Positions 32,706 through 43,720 of a DNA stretch of 64,000 nt are shown piece after piece. The translations under genes and the position numbers were made by a program. Source of the stretch: Magicicada septendecula (lineage: Eukaryota; Arthropoda; Insecta; Hemiptera; Cicadidae); the NCBI GenBank assembly GCA_034769895.1, contig CM068367.1:128266927-128330926 (forward strand), read 5' to 3'. How positions within the stretch are numbered: position 1 is the first letter of the stretch; each line of letters starts with the position of its first letter. The notes beneath the pieces were generated by a model. That model made no database searches. It had not been told where the DNA came from and saw only the letters and a list, made by a program, of their open reading frames with translations.

Positions 32706-34025
32706 CATGTTCAATTCCTACTACCGGGGGGTTATTGTCGCATTAACACTACAGAAAGGTAATAAAACCATCAGCTACAAAACCAATGAAGAAATGAAGT
32801 TTAAATCGTCAATCTTCTCCAAGAAGCGACCCCATTAAAATGTTAAAATAAGAAATTCCAGTTTTCCTTACTGCACACGATGTCTGTATTCTCCTGAGGC
32901 GTTATAAAGTGTCTCTGAGACTGTATTCCCTTATCTGAGACTATACTGACCACTACAGCCGAGTGCTCCCGTGGGTATTGCCCACGTTAACTTGATAACA
33001 GCTACTGGATCGTTTTTCTCGAACTAACCATCGCTTCCCACTGCAATGGGATACGAAATAATAAAACTCTTTTATACACCCTAACTTACGAACAGTTTGT
33101 TCGTAATTCGCCCTTTATTTTCGTCACCATTAATTCAGTCCCATGGTGAATTATTTCACCACTGATGATTATAATTTACTTCCCTTCAGCAGTACATTTG
33201 GTTAGATTTTCATTATCAGAAATACAGTACTGCATCTATAGTAGTCCGGTCTGTTGACAAACACTTTGCCCACGATCTCCTGCTGTCCATCGTGCAATTG
33301 CGCGTTCCAGCTCTTTACGCGTCTTAGGTTTCTTTTGACATTTGGGTTATACAAGAAAAACATGCTTTACAGAGTCCATGGATTTATCCTTACATGACCA
33401 GTCTATCTAGTCCGTCCTATCTTATCTTCTGGATTACGGCAATGTCTTACAGTAAAGTATAGGCCTACAATTATTTACTGCTTCTTTTCCCCAAACATCG
33501 CCTTCATTTATTGGTCTACACATTCTTTCTTACTTTTCTCAAATGCACTGAAATAAACATAGAATTAAATTTTTTAGTAATATTATATCAAAAATGTGTA
33601 TCGTCCTAGAAACCATGCAATAACCATGTCACAGAATATGCAAATAGTAGAGCCACAAATTATGTGTGTGGCAGATCTGGAATAAAACCACTAGACAAGA
33701 GTTGAGGAAATGAAAACGTGGTGTCATACGAGGCAGAAATGTCGCCTCCTACGAAAAAAAGAAGATAAAATACGAACTAGAAAATGTGTTTAGGGTAATC
33801 ATGTAGATTACACAAAGACTTCAGAAATACAAACAAGGGCAGAACTGACACGATACGGTTCATAACATGCGGATAACAAGTACATTAGATGTCCCGACGT
33901 TTATAGTGGTATTAGAAAACAATGGCCAAAAAAGTAGGGTTTTGTCATGGGGCCCGTTTGATGTGCTAAAGGAATGGACGAAAGAGGTTAAGTAGAAGGC
34001 AGACGGGCAAAACCTAGATTTAATG
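32706..34025. other. No gene recognised
   Basis: Frames are short and stop-dense. The last 300 bases may be the upstream body of the LINE whose tail follows, but no motif can be read. Confidence 0.5.
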
Positions 34026-34029
34026 AGCG

Positions 34030-34645
34030 CAAAAATTACAAGTGTTAAACTGGCAACACTTGGTATTTAATACCTTGGTGTCGTGGTTACAAAATACCGC
34101 ACAAGTGTTGCAGAAATACAAAAATTGTATAAGACAAGGAAACCAAGTGACGAGACAATTACACTCCACTTTACGAAGTAATCGACTAAGGTTAGAAACA
34201 AAATCAAAATAAATAAGACATTAGTGGAAAGTATTGTAACATACGGGGCTGAAGCGTGGGAAAACAGAACATACGAGAAAAGATTACGAGTCACGGAAAT
34301 TGGATAACGAAGGTGCTGGAGGCTTACATTGCATGATAGGATTAAAGCTGAATAGATACGAGAAATAATGACTATATGTAGGCCACTATAAATTACACAA
34401 CTGACGCAACAATATTAAGATGGTACAAGCATGTGTGTTCTATGGACAACGATAAATGTCCAAAGAAATTACTAGAATGTATCCCTCCTGAAAGAAGAAA
34501 AAGAATGTGGCCTCTACAGAGACTTGGATGGTAGGCATAAGGAAGCCAGTGGCACAGAGAAACCTGAAGGATGATGACTGGAATGGCCGTAAAGTTTGGA
34601 AGCCAGGATGCGAAAAGCGACTTTATGATGACGACGATTTAACCC
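34030..34645 (+). pseudogene. LINE C-terminal tail, decayed
   Basis: Plus-strand pieces in changing frames: KIKINKTLVESIVTYGAEAW (about 34,205-34,265), RLTLHDRIKAE, RWYKHVCSMDNDKCPKKLLE (34,420-34,475), then DDDWNGRKVWKPGCEKRL ending in a GATGACGAC run near 34,628-34,640. The order matches the C-terminal domain of insect LINE proteins. The catalytic core is missing. Confidence 0.6.
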
Positions 34646-34708
34646 GTACGGGGGATAAATGGAAGACGGTTAAAAGAGACGAGTGCACATTTATTAAGTT
34701 CTGTGTTA

Positions 34709-35252
34709 AGCCGCGTTTACACCGACTGTTTTGAACAAATGTTTGCAATTTTTGTGTTGTCGAGTTATATGTTGACAATCAATGTTAAAAACAAAATACT
34801 AGTTTGTCTTTATTTTTGTTTGCAACATTTAAGTTTGGAGGAGGATGTACTTGCTGCAGCAGCTTGTGTGGTTTTGGCGAAACAACGGACACCAAGAAGA
34901 TACTGGATCAGCCCGTCATTAAAAGCGAGAGCTAAGTATAGTGGAAGTGAGCTTTTGAATTATTTAAATAGAGATGACATTGATCCTTTGTCACGTGAAC
35001 TGAGATCTGATGGTAGTTAAAAAAATTTTCTTTTAATGTTTTCAATACCGTAGAGGCGCTGCAATACGAGTTTACAACAAATGTTTACAACTTCCTTTGA
35101 TCTTTACCGACTTCTATTGGAAAACAATATTTATGTTTTAAATACGGAAAATTTGTTGACAAGACGAGATGTTTAAAACAAATGACTACCGTTTTTCGAA
35201 ATGGTGTCATAATTTGTTAACATGTGTTTTCAACTCCGGTGTAAACGCGGCT
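34709..35252 (+). mobile_element. PIF/Harbinger-like non-autonomous element
   Basis: Ends are AGCCGCGTTTACACCG on the left and its exact complement on the right, with looser similarity for another ~25 bp. TTA flanks both sides (34,706-34,708 and 35,253-35,255), the 3-bp duplication typical of PIF/Harbinger. 544 bp. Confidence 0.8.
34840..35020 (+). pseudogene. Harbinger transposase N-terminal remnant
   Basis: Within the Harbinger-like element, codons read EEDVLAAAACVVLAKQ, then RRYWISPSL and NRDDIDPLSRELRSDGS, resembling the N-terminal RRxW-xxPSL region of Harbinger-type nucleases. The DDE catalytic domain is absent and the frame stops at 35,020, so the element was produced by internal deletion of a coding parent. 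Confidence 0.6.
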
Positions 35253-35255
35253 TTA

Positions 35256-36279
35256 TGGTCTTCACTTCTCAAGGACCAACGAAATGGTATTTTTCCTGTA
35301 CTCTAACGTTTCCGCAACGGCATTACTTTACAAACCGTTGGTTGACTTCCCGTGCAACGTCGCCGCCGCCGGCTTCCAGTAATTACACGCTACTGACAAC
35401 AATTCAAAAAAACTGTTACAACCCGGCGGAGGACTAACTGAGTGACAAGTACCGTTGTAGTAGCGTCATTTCCGCGCGCTCAACGCCGCTGTGCACACGA
35501 TAATCGCATCTTGCACGCTAACCGTACCGTACGCTAAGAAATAAATATAGAACGAACGGACGCGCAAAAAACTATATGCACAGTCCGTGTTGTTGTCCGC
35601 GCCAAGTCGAGCGTGAAAGGGTTACGTAATAACTCTCCTTGCACAGTACAAAGAACCGACCGTCTTTGAAAAGAAACGTCAGATGAAAACGATGTGAGCC
35701 GTATTAAATACGCTAAAAAAAAATCATATACAAGGTCTCTTTCAATGAAGTAAGTTTGTTTAATTGAAAACATCTTTTTACATTAGAAACAAGTTTAAAT
35801 TTTTTTTACTCCATCTCGATGGAGATCATTTAACGGCAGTTAGTTTTTACCTTCATTTACCGGGTTATCTTACAATAAAATCGTACCGTTGTAAAAGTGA
35901 AGAGAATATCCTTCACTGTACAGTATAAAAGCAACTCGAATTTGCGATTAATATGGAATACGACGGCCTCAAAGATGCGTAAATGCAAGAAGCGTACTAA
36001 GGTATGTTAAACCACTCAACCTCGAGAAATAAAAGCAGACGACTCTATTACTGTAACAGCGGATTGAATTTAAGTGTTTGCGCAGGTTTGTTGAATTATG
36101 ATTGAGCTGGAATAAAAATATTTAATAAAGGACATCACTATCTGATTTTGCAACTGTCTCTGGCGTTACTGTTACCTCACTATTATTAAAAACTGCATTT
36201 TACGTTCATAAATTACTAATTCTAAGTTCATTATTCCTTTGTAAGTAACTCGTTGAGTTTCCTGTAGGTCTCCCACGTA
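35256..36279. other. No gene recognised
   Basis: CpG-containing stretch around 35,340-35,540 without a frame of note, then AT-rich sequence. Confidence 0.5.
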
Positions 36280-37174
36280 ATATCTTCAAATAAATACAAC
36301 TGCAAGTATGTTTATTTATACCTGACGCACGTTTCACAGAAATTATTCAGACGAAGGTGTTGCGTGCATTAACCAACGCACCGTGATTCATCAGCAACAA
36401 AGATATCTATAGAGACCTGGACCTGCCCTCAGGTAGTGAAACCATTGCGATGTTCAGCGAAAGATACGTGAAACGGGTTGAAGAGCACGCGAATCCTTTA
36501 GCCATAAATCTACTAGACAACAGCCTACATACAAGACGTTTAATGTTCCTCTGGACTTACCTAGACTCTAACGCTATTAATAAATGTTGTACATAATATG
36601 TTACTTTTAAATACTCATACTGAGGACTAGTCCATGGACTAGTTCTCTTCATGGCATGTATTCTGTAAACAATTATGCTTATTGTTATGTACTAACAGAT
36701 TGCATAAAAAAACGTAAAAAACCTAATATTTACAAGTATAATATTAGCCACACACTGTTTAAATAATAAACATAAATTTCCAAACATTCAAAATGTCAAA
36801 TGAATTAAAAACGTACAAAAAAGGTAACAAAATGAATATCTGGGAAAATCTTAAAAAGTACAAACACAATAATAATAATCTACTAATTAAAGAACAAATT
36901 CAAATATAAACAAAATAAGATGATTTATTTCAAATCATACATTTGTTGAAATAATAAAAATAAAACATTAAATATTTAATAAATAGCTGACCACCTAAAC
37001 ATTATTACAACAATCGAAAATGTGAATCGAAGTAAAATCGATTATCCGTTAACTATTTTATAATCGAAACATTCAATTACAATTCATAAAAACCTCTGAA
37101 GACACAGAATAATTTCTGTGAAATGAGCGTCACGTGTAATAAACCTACTTGCAGTTCTATTTATTTGAAGATAT
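36280..37174. mobile_element. Inverted-repeat unit carrying a LINE fragment
   Basis: Left arm 36,280-36,348 and right arm 37,107-37,174 are about 69-bp imperfect inverted repeats (ATATCTTCAAATAAATA... and complement; TTTCACAGAAATTATTC at the inner ends). TA flanks both sides (36,278-36,279; 37,175-37,176). The interior begins directly with a LINE C-terminal fragment and continues AT-rich. Could be a Tc1/mariner-type MITE that captured or was invaded by a LINE piece. Confidence 0.55.
36357..36596 (+). pseudogene. Jockey-like LINE C-terminal fragment
   Basis: Eighty codons with one internal stop: VLRALTNAP-stop-FISNKDIYRDLDLPS, then RYVKRVEEHANPLAINLLDNS and TRRL, ending TAA. The I-RDL-(I/L)P and H-NPLA-NLL pattern is the standard C-terminus of Jockey-clade reverse transcriptases; the TGA replaces the expected Trp codon. 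Confidence 0.65.
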
Positions 37175-37176
37175 TA

Positions 37177-37448
37177 ATTCTAAGTTAAATAGTGGTTCTA
37201 AGCAAGTTCCAACTATCGGTAGGCCTATTAACAACAACGGATTGTATACTATTAGACGGCAAACATTGTTGTTTTACATTTTACACTGTCTTTATTCAAG
37301 TCTCACCTCTGTCTGGCTAATCCTGGGGGCACTGATCGCGCTGCTGACGAGAGGGTACGAAAAGCCAGGTCATTTACAATGTGGAACCGAAAAACATCTG
37401 GAAATCAAGACTCAGAATAACTTCATTATTAAACTATCATTTTTATCA
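37177..37448. other. No gene recognised
   Basis: A 103-codon plus-strand frame (37,149-37,460) overlaps the inverted-repeat arm; no motif, judged chance. Confidence 0.45.
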
Positions 37449-37449
37449 A

Positions 37450-37870
37450 ATCATCATTAACTTCACAACACGGCATAGGCAAGGTGCTGCCTGTTCCGCC
37501 TTCAAAGATCCTCCAGCCACCTCTTCTTGGGTCTACCCATACACCTGTGTTTTATAGGTTTGTATTTCCAGATTTGAATGGCCAGTCTCCAATCTGACAC
37601 TCCTGCTAAGTATTCCTTCCACCGTTGTTTATAATCTTTAATTTTTTCAAGTTAAAAACTTGTAACTCTTCTCTTATGGCCTCATATACGGTCAGGTTTA
37701 GAACGCCTTTTAACTCCTCTTAAGAACGCCATTTCCGAGGCCTGTATTTTACTGTCTTTTTTTCTTTGTTGTTTCCATAACTGATATACACAGGCCAGTA
37801 CAGGGAGTGCCATAACTTTGAAAATTTTAATTTTGAATCTTGGCGTACCTTGTTTCTAAAAATACGGTTG
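37450..37870 (-). pseudogene. LINE C-terminal tail (minus strand)
   Basis: Minus-strand reading gives FKIKIFKVMALPVLACVYQLW, KIQASEMAFLRGVKRRSK, then after one frame change YEAIREELQVFNLKKIKDYKQRW and HRCMGRPKKRWLEDL. This is the C-terminal landmark series of an insect non-LTR element (KIQAxEMxFLRxV ... GRPxKRW). The catalytic part is lost. Confidence 0.65.
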
Positions 37871-38038
37871 ATTGTTCCACAGATCGTCAGAAACTTACCT
37901 AACTTAACATCAAAATCAAGTATTTATTTCAGTAAAATTAAAATTCGTATTTTTCTCTGCAGCGTCAAATCTGTCCGCCCGTGCGCTGTGATACCTTGAA
38001 ACCCATAAAAACTATTTCCAGGAAAATCCACAAAACAG

Positions 38039-38400
38039 ATGTCTATGGCCAGACCAGCTCTTCAACACACAAATATGGAGAAGAGCGAACCAAAAACCGC
38101 ACAAAAGGCCAGGGAGCGGTACAAAAATAAGTTCACAGAAGAAAATGGAGTTGGCTGGGTCATACTCTCAGAAAACCTGTACACGACATCCAGCGACAAG
38201 TTACTGAATGGAATGTACAAGGTTCTCGTAGCGAACAAATAGCAACGATAACATGGAGAAGAACAATACTGACGGAAGCAAAGGCACTGAGAAAATCCTG
38301 GAGAGAAATTGTAGAAACCGAAACAACCGGGTCAGAGCGAGACCGACTGTGGACCTCTGATGTTTCGCAATGGAATTAAGGGCTTTGGATTAGCGTCTTA
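38039..38400 (+). other. Short frame, unknown
   Basis: A 67-codon frame (38,039-38,242) followed by RTILTEAKALRKSWREIVETE in another frame. It could be part of a LINE end, but the match is too loose to assign. Confidence 0.2.
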
Positions 38401-38608
38401 CAGAATATTCAGTAGCCTCTTAATCTGTGTAAATGTGAAATCGTGTTTAACTGATTTGTTACTATAATTGGAAAATGAGTTTATGTGAACGTTCACCGTC
38501 GGAAAAAAATAAAAGTTTTCGCGAACGGATATCGGTGACCGTGCAGCGCCTGTAAATATGACACTTCAGAAAATTATGTAAAGTCATTCAAGTCCAAGTA
38601 TGTAAATT

Positions 38609-38944
38609 ATGATCCAAGTCAATGGGATACGGAGAATGCGTCACAATGAGGAACTATACAAGCTATATAAAGACAATGATCTGGCCACCACCACCCGATT
38701 GCATAGATTGCAATGGGGAGGATACATCATTACGATGGAAGGCAACCGAATACCTAGGAAGGTACTGTTTAGTCAAATCGAGGGTAGAAGGCCTGTCGGA
38801 AGACCCAAGCATCGCTGGATTGACGCAGTGGCGAGGGATGCTGATACTTTACTTAAAATAAAATGACGGAGATCGATCCCCAAGGACAGGGAAAAATGGA
38901 GGTGGGTGATTAAGGAGGCTATGGTTCGACTCCGAACTGTGACG
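38609..38944 (+). pseudogene. LINE C-terminal tail
   Basis: RRMRHNEELYKLYKDNDLATTTRL, LQWGGYI, EGNRIPRKVL, then GRRPVGRPKHRWIDAVARDA, a TGA at 38,867, and in the same frame RRSIPKDREKWRWVIKEAMVRLRTVTP-stop. One in-frame stop is the only visible damage in this stretch; GAAGAAGAATA follows as a 3' tail. Same broad family as the 16.2-kb fragment, but a different lineage. Confidence 0.7.
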
Positions 38945-41023
38945 CCATAGAAGAAGAATAAAAAAATTATGTACAAGAGACTGCAAAAAATTTCGACGAA
39001 ACCGAAACATCGAAGCACGATAATGTTTTTAGGCTTTTGAAACGTATAATGTGCATAAATTGCAGACTCTCCTGCTCAGCGATGTTCTATGTTGATATTT
39101 ACTATATAACAAACATTATCATGTTAAAACGACAGAGACCGAAGATTTCTAGACTGTGGGAAATCGAAAGTGTGGAAAAAATATAGTGTTAACATCACCT
39201 GGAGCGTTACATTTTTCGATGGCGTTACACATTTTGCATCAAGCATTTTGTGGAATGACCCCCAGCCTAAAAACATTGTCATGTTAAAAAGAAAATCTGC
39301 TGTCCAGTAATGGAATACCGTTCACAATGGACCGCGCAAGTTTTCACACAAAAAAAGGTAGCTTAATCTACTTTTGTATATTTAAGCACAATATTATAAA
39401 CAAACAGGAAAAACTGTATTACATTTTCCCTCCAAAACAACCAACAATCACCATGTCGGGCTGGAATAAAATGGAAAAAGAAAACTGCCCGAAACAATAG
39501 CCAGAATTAACGATCCGCTAAAAAAAAAACGAAGCTAAAAGCTAGAGTTCATGCTCAGTGTAAATAAATTCCTTGACGCTAGACTCGTTTGCTGGCCGTG
39601 TAATCAACGCGCACAGGACGGCTCGTTAACTAATTGCGCGCGTGCGCGTGTGCAACGTTTGTAGAACAAAGATTATTGTTAGTTTACGGTTTAATTGTAC
39701 AATGAAAACAAACTCTCGGCGTAACTAACGCACACGCCGGATACAAAGAGATCGCACGTTGAACAGAAACGGCCATGGTTTCGTTCAGTCTTCGTACAAC
39801 AAACAGTGTGGCTGGAAAAGAGTTGCTGCCGTCACGAAATAACGTTTTTATTAATTTAATTTCCGCAGTTGATAATGACAATTTTCTGGGATTTGGTGTC
39901 AAATTTAATTTACAAAGTGTTTTATCTAGTATAAAAATTAACTGTATAATTTTATATTCGTTATAATATAGACGACACGCTAATTAATTTGCCAATTACT
40001 GAACCAACGACCGCTTGGAAGCGAGTCACCACCTCATTTTATCTTGTGCCAATCTCTTCAGTTCTGCATACTTTTTTATGTGCCACATCCACAGTGATTC
40101 ACATAGAATCATATAAGAGCCGTATCTATCGCGTTTAACGTTTAAAGATCAATTTGTATTGAATGTGTGTTGACAAGGACGTGTGTGGTTATTCAAGTAG
40201 ACGGCGTGTATTCATTATACGTAAAATAACGGCAATTACTTTTCAGCCGTTTCGTCAGCGCTTCCGTAACAAAAGTTATGAGGTTTCTGGGGTCCTAATC
40301 TCACGCCGCCCGTCAGGTGCGCGCTAGAGATAACTCCTTATACCACATCGGCTATTTCAGCACAAATACGGTCCTAGGCAGTGCGTGGATTATTATACAC
40401 AACTTAACACTCTGAACAATTTGGCCTAAGATTTATTACGACCAGTGGCGCGGCGTGGGTACATAACACCTGTTGCCGGTTGTGACAGACCTAAAACTTA
40501 ACCTAAAAATTAATTTGAATTTTTTCTTGTACCAAGTGTTCTTTTTAGAGCAGTTTCTATCATTCGCTGGGAGGAGAAAAGGGTCCCGGTTCAACTGGAT
40601 CTGAATCTCATTATTCTTACACAGAATAAATCAGAACACAAATAATCGAATTGAAAATAATAAAGACAAACAGAGAAACACATAACTAAATGAACAAAAC
40701 TCAAATAGGTATGTAGTACGTAGTATCTGCTGCACGTCAGTTCCGAAAACAAACACAGCTGCCATCTGAGCGTTTTCCCGTTTTATACAGCGGCAACACA
40801 TTGGGTGGACGAATGTGTCCCCCCTCCACAGTCTTTAGAATGACAACTACTACGAGGCCAATGACCGTATGCACTAAAACATTGTCAATGTCCGAGTCGG
40901 CAACAAGACGGTGAAAGTGGCCAGCAGTTCGAAACCAATGCTACGCTTTTCCTCAAGTTTCCCTGCTAATATTGTTTGGATTTTAAATTATTCAATAACT
41001 AAAGTATTTATTCTGTGAAATAA
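38945..41023. other. No gene recognised; Helitron target flank
   Basis: No domain-bearing frames. CAGTGGCGCGGCGTGGG at 40,443 resembles a hAT end but has no partner. The stretch ends with ...GTGAAATAA at the Helitron insertion point. Confidence 0.5.
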
Positions 41024-41271
41024 TCTATATATTAATACGTGAAGAGAAAACTTTGTACCCCTTTTTAAGCATATTGCGCGAACGGAGGAGTGTGAGATTT
41101 GGCATAGTTAAAGTTTATATGGAGAAGGAGTGCAGAAAGCTAAAATTTATATATAATATGTGTTACAAATACATTAAATTAAATAAAATAACATTCATTT
41201 GCACTTGAAAATTCATTTAAACTTTTTCAAACAATGGTAATTGTTAAAAAAATAATTTTGTTGCCAGGCAA

Positions 41272-41354
41272 CAATAGTCTGTGGAGTATATGTCAAGGCA
41301 AAAAAGCGTTTATTTTATATTTTGTATATTAGATATCTGCGTTTTATATATTAA
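41272..41354 (+). repeat. Leader duplication, copy interrupted by nested Helitrons
   Basis: Near-identical to 43,415-43,496 (CAATAGTCTGTGGAGT... to ...TATATATTAA). In this copy the nested Helitrons follow the final A; the rest of the duplicated unit resumes at 43,324 (TGTGCAGTTGAAAG). The unit period is about 174 bp. Confidence 0.85.
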
Positions 41355-42090
41355 CTAGCAGAATACCCGTGCTTCGCTACGGAGTTTCACGTTGTACGTA
41401 ATAAAAATGTTAGTTTAATTAATAAAGTTCAATTAAAGTAGGTTTCTTAAAAATAAATAGCTGTTGCCCACGACTTCGTTCGCGTGGTCTTCAATTTAAT
41501 GCGATAATATATTTAGAACAGAATCTATTCTATTGGGTTTCCATAGTAACCAGATCTAATAGTTTTTTAAGACCCCAAAGGACCCCCCAGAGGATCGTAT
41601 CGAAAAAACACCTGTCCTATGTTGGTTCTCCCGTTGCGTAAAATATTTGTGCCAAGTTTGGTTGAAATCGGTCCAGTGGTTTAGGAGGAGATGTGGAAGA
41701 CCCCAAAGGACCCCGTCGAAAAAACACCTACCCTATGTTGGTTCTCCCGTTGCGTAAAATATTTGTGCCAAGTTTGGTTGAAATCGGTCCAGTGGTTTAG
41801 GAGGAGATGTGGAAGACCCCAAAGGACCCCGTCGAAAAAACACCTACCCTATGTTGGTTCTCCCGTTGCGTAAAATATTTGTGCCAAGTTTGGTTGAAAT
41901 CGGTCCAGTGGTTTAGGAGGAGATGTGGAAGACCCCAAAGAACCCCCCAAAGGACCCCATCGAAAAAAATTTAGAAACCTTCGCGGGCGTGCGCACAACA
42001 ACTCACCGAAGTTTCATCGCAATCGGATGAATGGTATAGGAACGCATACGGGACAAAGAAACAAAGAAACATTCATTTTTATATATAAGA
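41355..42090 (-). mobile_element. Nested non-autonomous Helitron A
   Basis: Minus strand. The 5' end is TCTTATATATAAAAATGAAT (plus-strand 42,090 downward), the 3' end is CGGGTATTCTG-CTAG (41,358-41,355) followed by host T. It carries three minisatellite units and no protein. Its 5' TC directly follows the CTAG of Helitron B. Confidence 0.85.
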
Positions 42091-43170
42091 CTAGCGAGTA
42101 CCCGCCATGCGTTGCAATGACACTCAAAGAAAGAAAGTGTTTGTATATATATAATATATAAAGACTTCGTTCGCGTGGTCTTCAATTGAATGCGATAATA
42201 TATTTAGAACAGAATCTATTCCATTGGGTTGCCATAGTAACCAGATCTAATAAGTTAGTTTTTTAAGACTCCAAAGGACCCCCCAGAGGATCGTATCGAA
42301 AAAAACACCTGTCCTATGTTGGTTCTCCCGTTGCGTAAAATATTTGTGCCAAGTTTGGTTGAAATCGGTCCAGTGGTTTAGGAGGAGATGTGGAAGACCC
42401 CAAAGAACCCCCAAAAGAACCCCATCGAAAAAACACCTAGCCTATGTTGGTTCTCCCTTTGCGTAAAATATTTTGTGCCAAGTTTGGTTGAAATCGGTCC
42501 AGTGGTTTAGGACGAGATGTGGAAGACCCCAAAGGACCCCCCGAAGTATCATATCGAAAAAACATATCCTATGTTGGTTCTCCCGTTGCGTAAAATATTT
42601 GTGCCAAGTTTGGTTGAAATCGGTCCAGTGGTTTAGGAGGAGATGTGGAAGACCCCAAAGAACCCCCAAAAGAACCCCATTGAAAAAACACCTATCCTAT
42701 GTTGGTTCTCCCTTTGCGTAAAATATTTGTGCCAAGTTTGGTTGAAATCGGTCCAGTGGTTTAGGAGGAGATGTGAAAGACACCAAAGGACCCCCCGAAG
42801 GATCATATCGAAAAAACACATATCCTATGTTGGTTCTCCCGTTGCGTAAAATATTTGTGCCAAGTTTGGTTGAAATCGGTCCAGTGGTTTAGGAGGAGAT
42901 GTGGAAGACCCCAAAGGACCCCCCAATGGACCCCGTCGAAAAAAACATCTATCCTATGTTGGTTCTCCCGTTGCGTAAAATATTTGTGCCAAGTTTGGTT
43001 GAAATCGGTCCAGTGGCTTAGGAGGAGATGTGGAAGACCCCAAAGGACCCCATCGAAAAAACACCTACCCTATGTTGGTTCTCCCGTTGCATAAAATATT
43101 TGTGACAAGTTTGGTTGAAATCGGTCCAGTGGTTTAGGAGATGTGGAAGACCCCAAGAACCCCCCAAAGG
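41560..43170. repeat. Minisatellite (116-129 bp period) in Helitrons A and B
   Basis: Units start at GTTGGTTCTCCC, at 41,621, 41,737, 41,853 (copy A) and 42,318, 42,446, 42,573, 42,701, 42,829, 42,958, 43,074 (copy B). Core phrases: GCCAAGTTTGGTTGAAATCG, GTGGTTTAGGAGGAGATGTG. Length differences lie in a variable C-rich segment (CCCCAAAGGACCCC). The 60-80-codon frames on both strands are periodic artefacts. Confidence 0.9.
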
Positions 43171-43323
43171 ACCCCATCGAAAAAAATTCATAAACCTTCG
43201 CGGGCGTGCGCACAACAACTCACCGAAGTTTCATCGCAATCGGATGAATGGTATAGGAACGCATACGGGACAAAGAAAGAAACAAACATTCATTTTTATA
43301 GATCTAGATAAGACAAGATAAGA
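42091..43323 (-). mobile_element. Nested non-autonomous Helitron B
   Basis: Minus strand. Starts TC at 43,323 after host A, and ends GGCGGGTACTCG-CTAG at 42,094-42,091. It carries seven minisatellite units. Its 5' end has about 20 extra bases (TCTTATCTTGTCTTATCTAG) before the TATAAAAATGAAT that both copies share; these extra bases themselves begin TC and end CTAG. Confidence 0.85.
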
Positions 43324-43414
43324 TGTGCAGTTGAAAGTGAAATACAGCTTGCTTAATACTGACAGATTGACTGAATGAGCTGTGAATTTTGTGTGATTTC
43401 AAATGTTCCTTTTT

Positions 43415-43532
43415 CAATAGTCTGTGGAGTGTATGTCAAGGCAAAAAGCGTTTATTTTATATTTTGTATATTAGATATCTGTGTTTTATATATTAATGTG
43501 CAGTTGAAAGTGAAATACAGCTTGCTTAATAT
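43415..43532 (+). repeat. Leader duplication, uninterrupted copy (empty site)
   Basis: Same sequence as 41,272-41,354 joined directly to that at 43,324-43,359: ...TATATATTAA|TGTGCAGTTG... with the A/T junction at 43,496/43,497. It shows the state of the site before the nested Helitrons arrived. Confidence 0.85.
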
Positions 43533-43720
43533 ACACCTGTTGCAAAAGGAAAATTTTGTAGCAGAAATTTGAATTGACTTACTCTCGCCTAATTATTATT
43601 GGTGGTTTCAAAAAAGTGAGTACATTTTATTATTTTTAAATTAAACCCTGTCTAATCTTAGTTTCAGTAATTTCATTACATGTTTTTTTTTACATTCAGA
43701 TATTCGCACCTACTTCCATT

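Noticed and set aside
36624..36650. Palindrome ACTAGTCCATGGACTAGT as a regulatory site
   Set aside because: An 18-bp palindrome is notable, but there is no gene nearby and it lies within a transposon interior; chance or element structure is enough.
37149..37460. 103-codon plus-strand frame as a small membrane protein
   Set aside because: Begins in an inverted-repeat arm and overlaps the antisense of a LINE tail; the hydrophobic stretch is likely accidental.
40443..40460. CAGTGGCGCGGCGTGGG as a hAT element end
   Set aside because: No inverted partner or 8-bp duplication found in the neighbourhood.
41560..43170. Regular repeats resembling a CRISPR array or a repetitive coding gene
   Set aside because: Units are 116-129 bp with no short-repeat/spacer structure, in animal DNA, and lie within Helitron ends; frames exist on both strands because the unit length is near a multiple of three.
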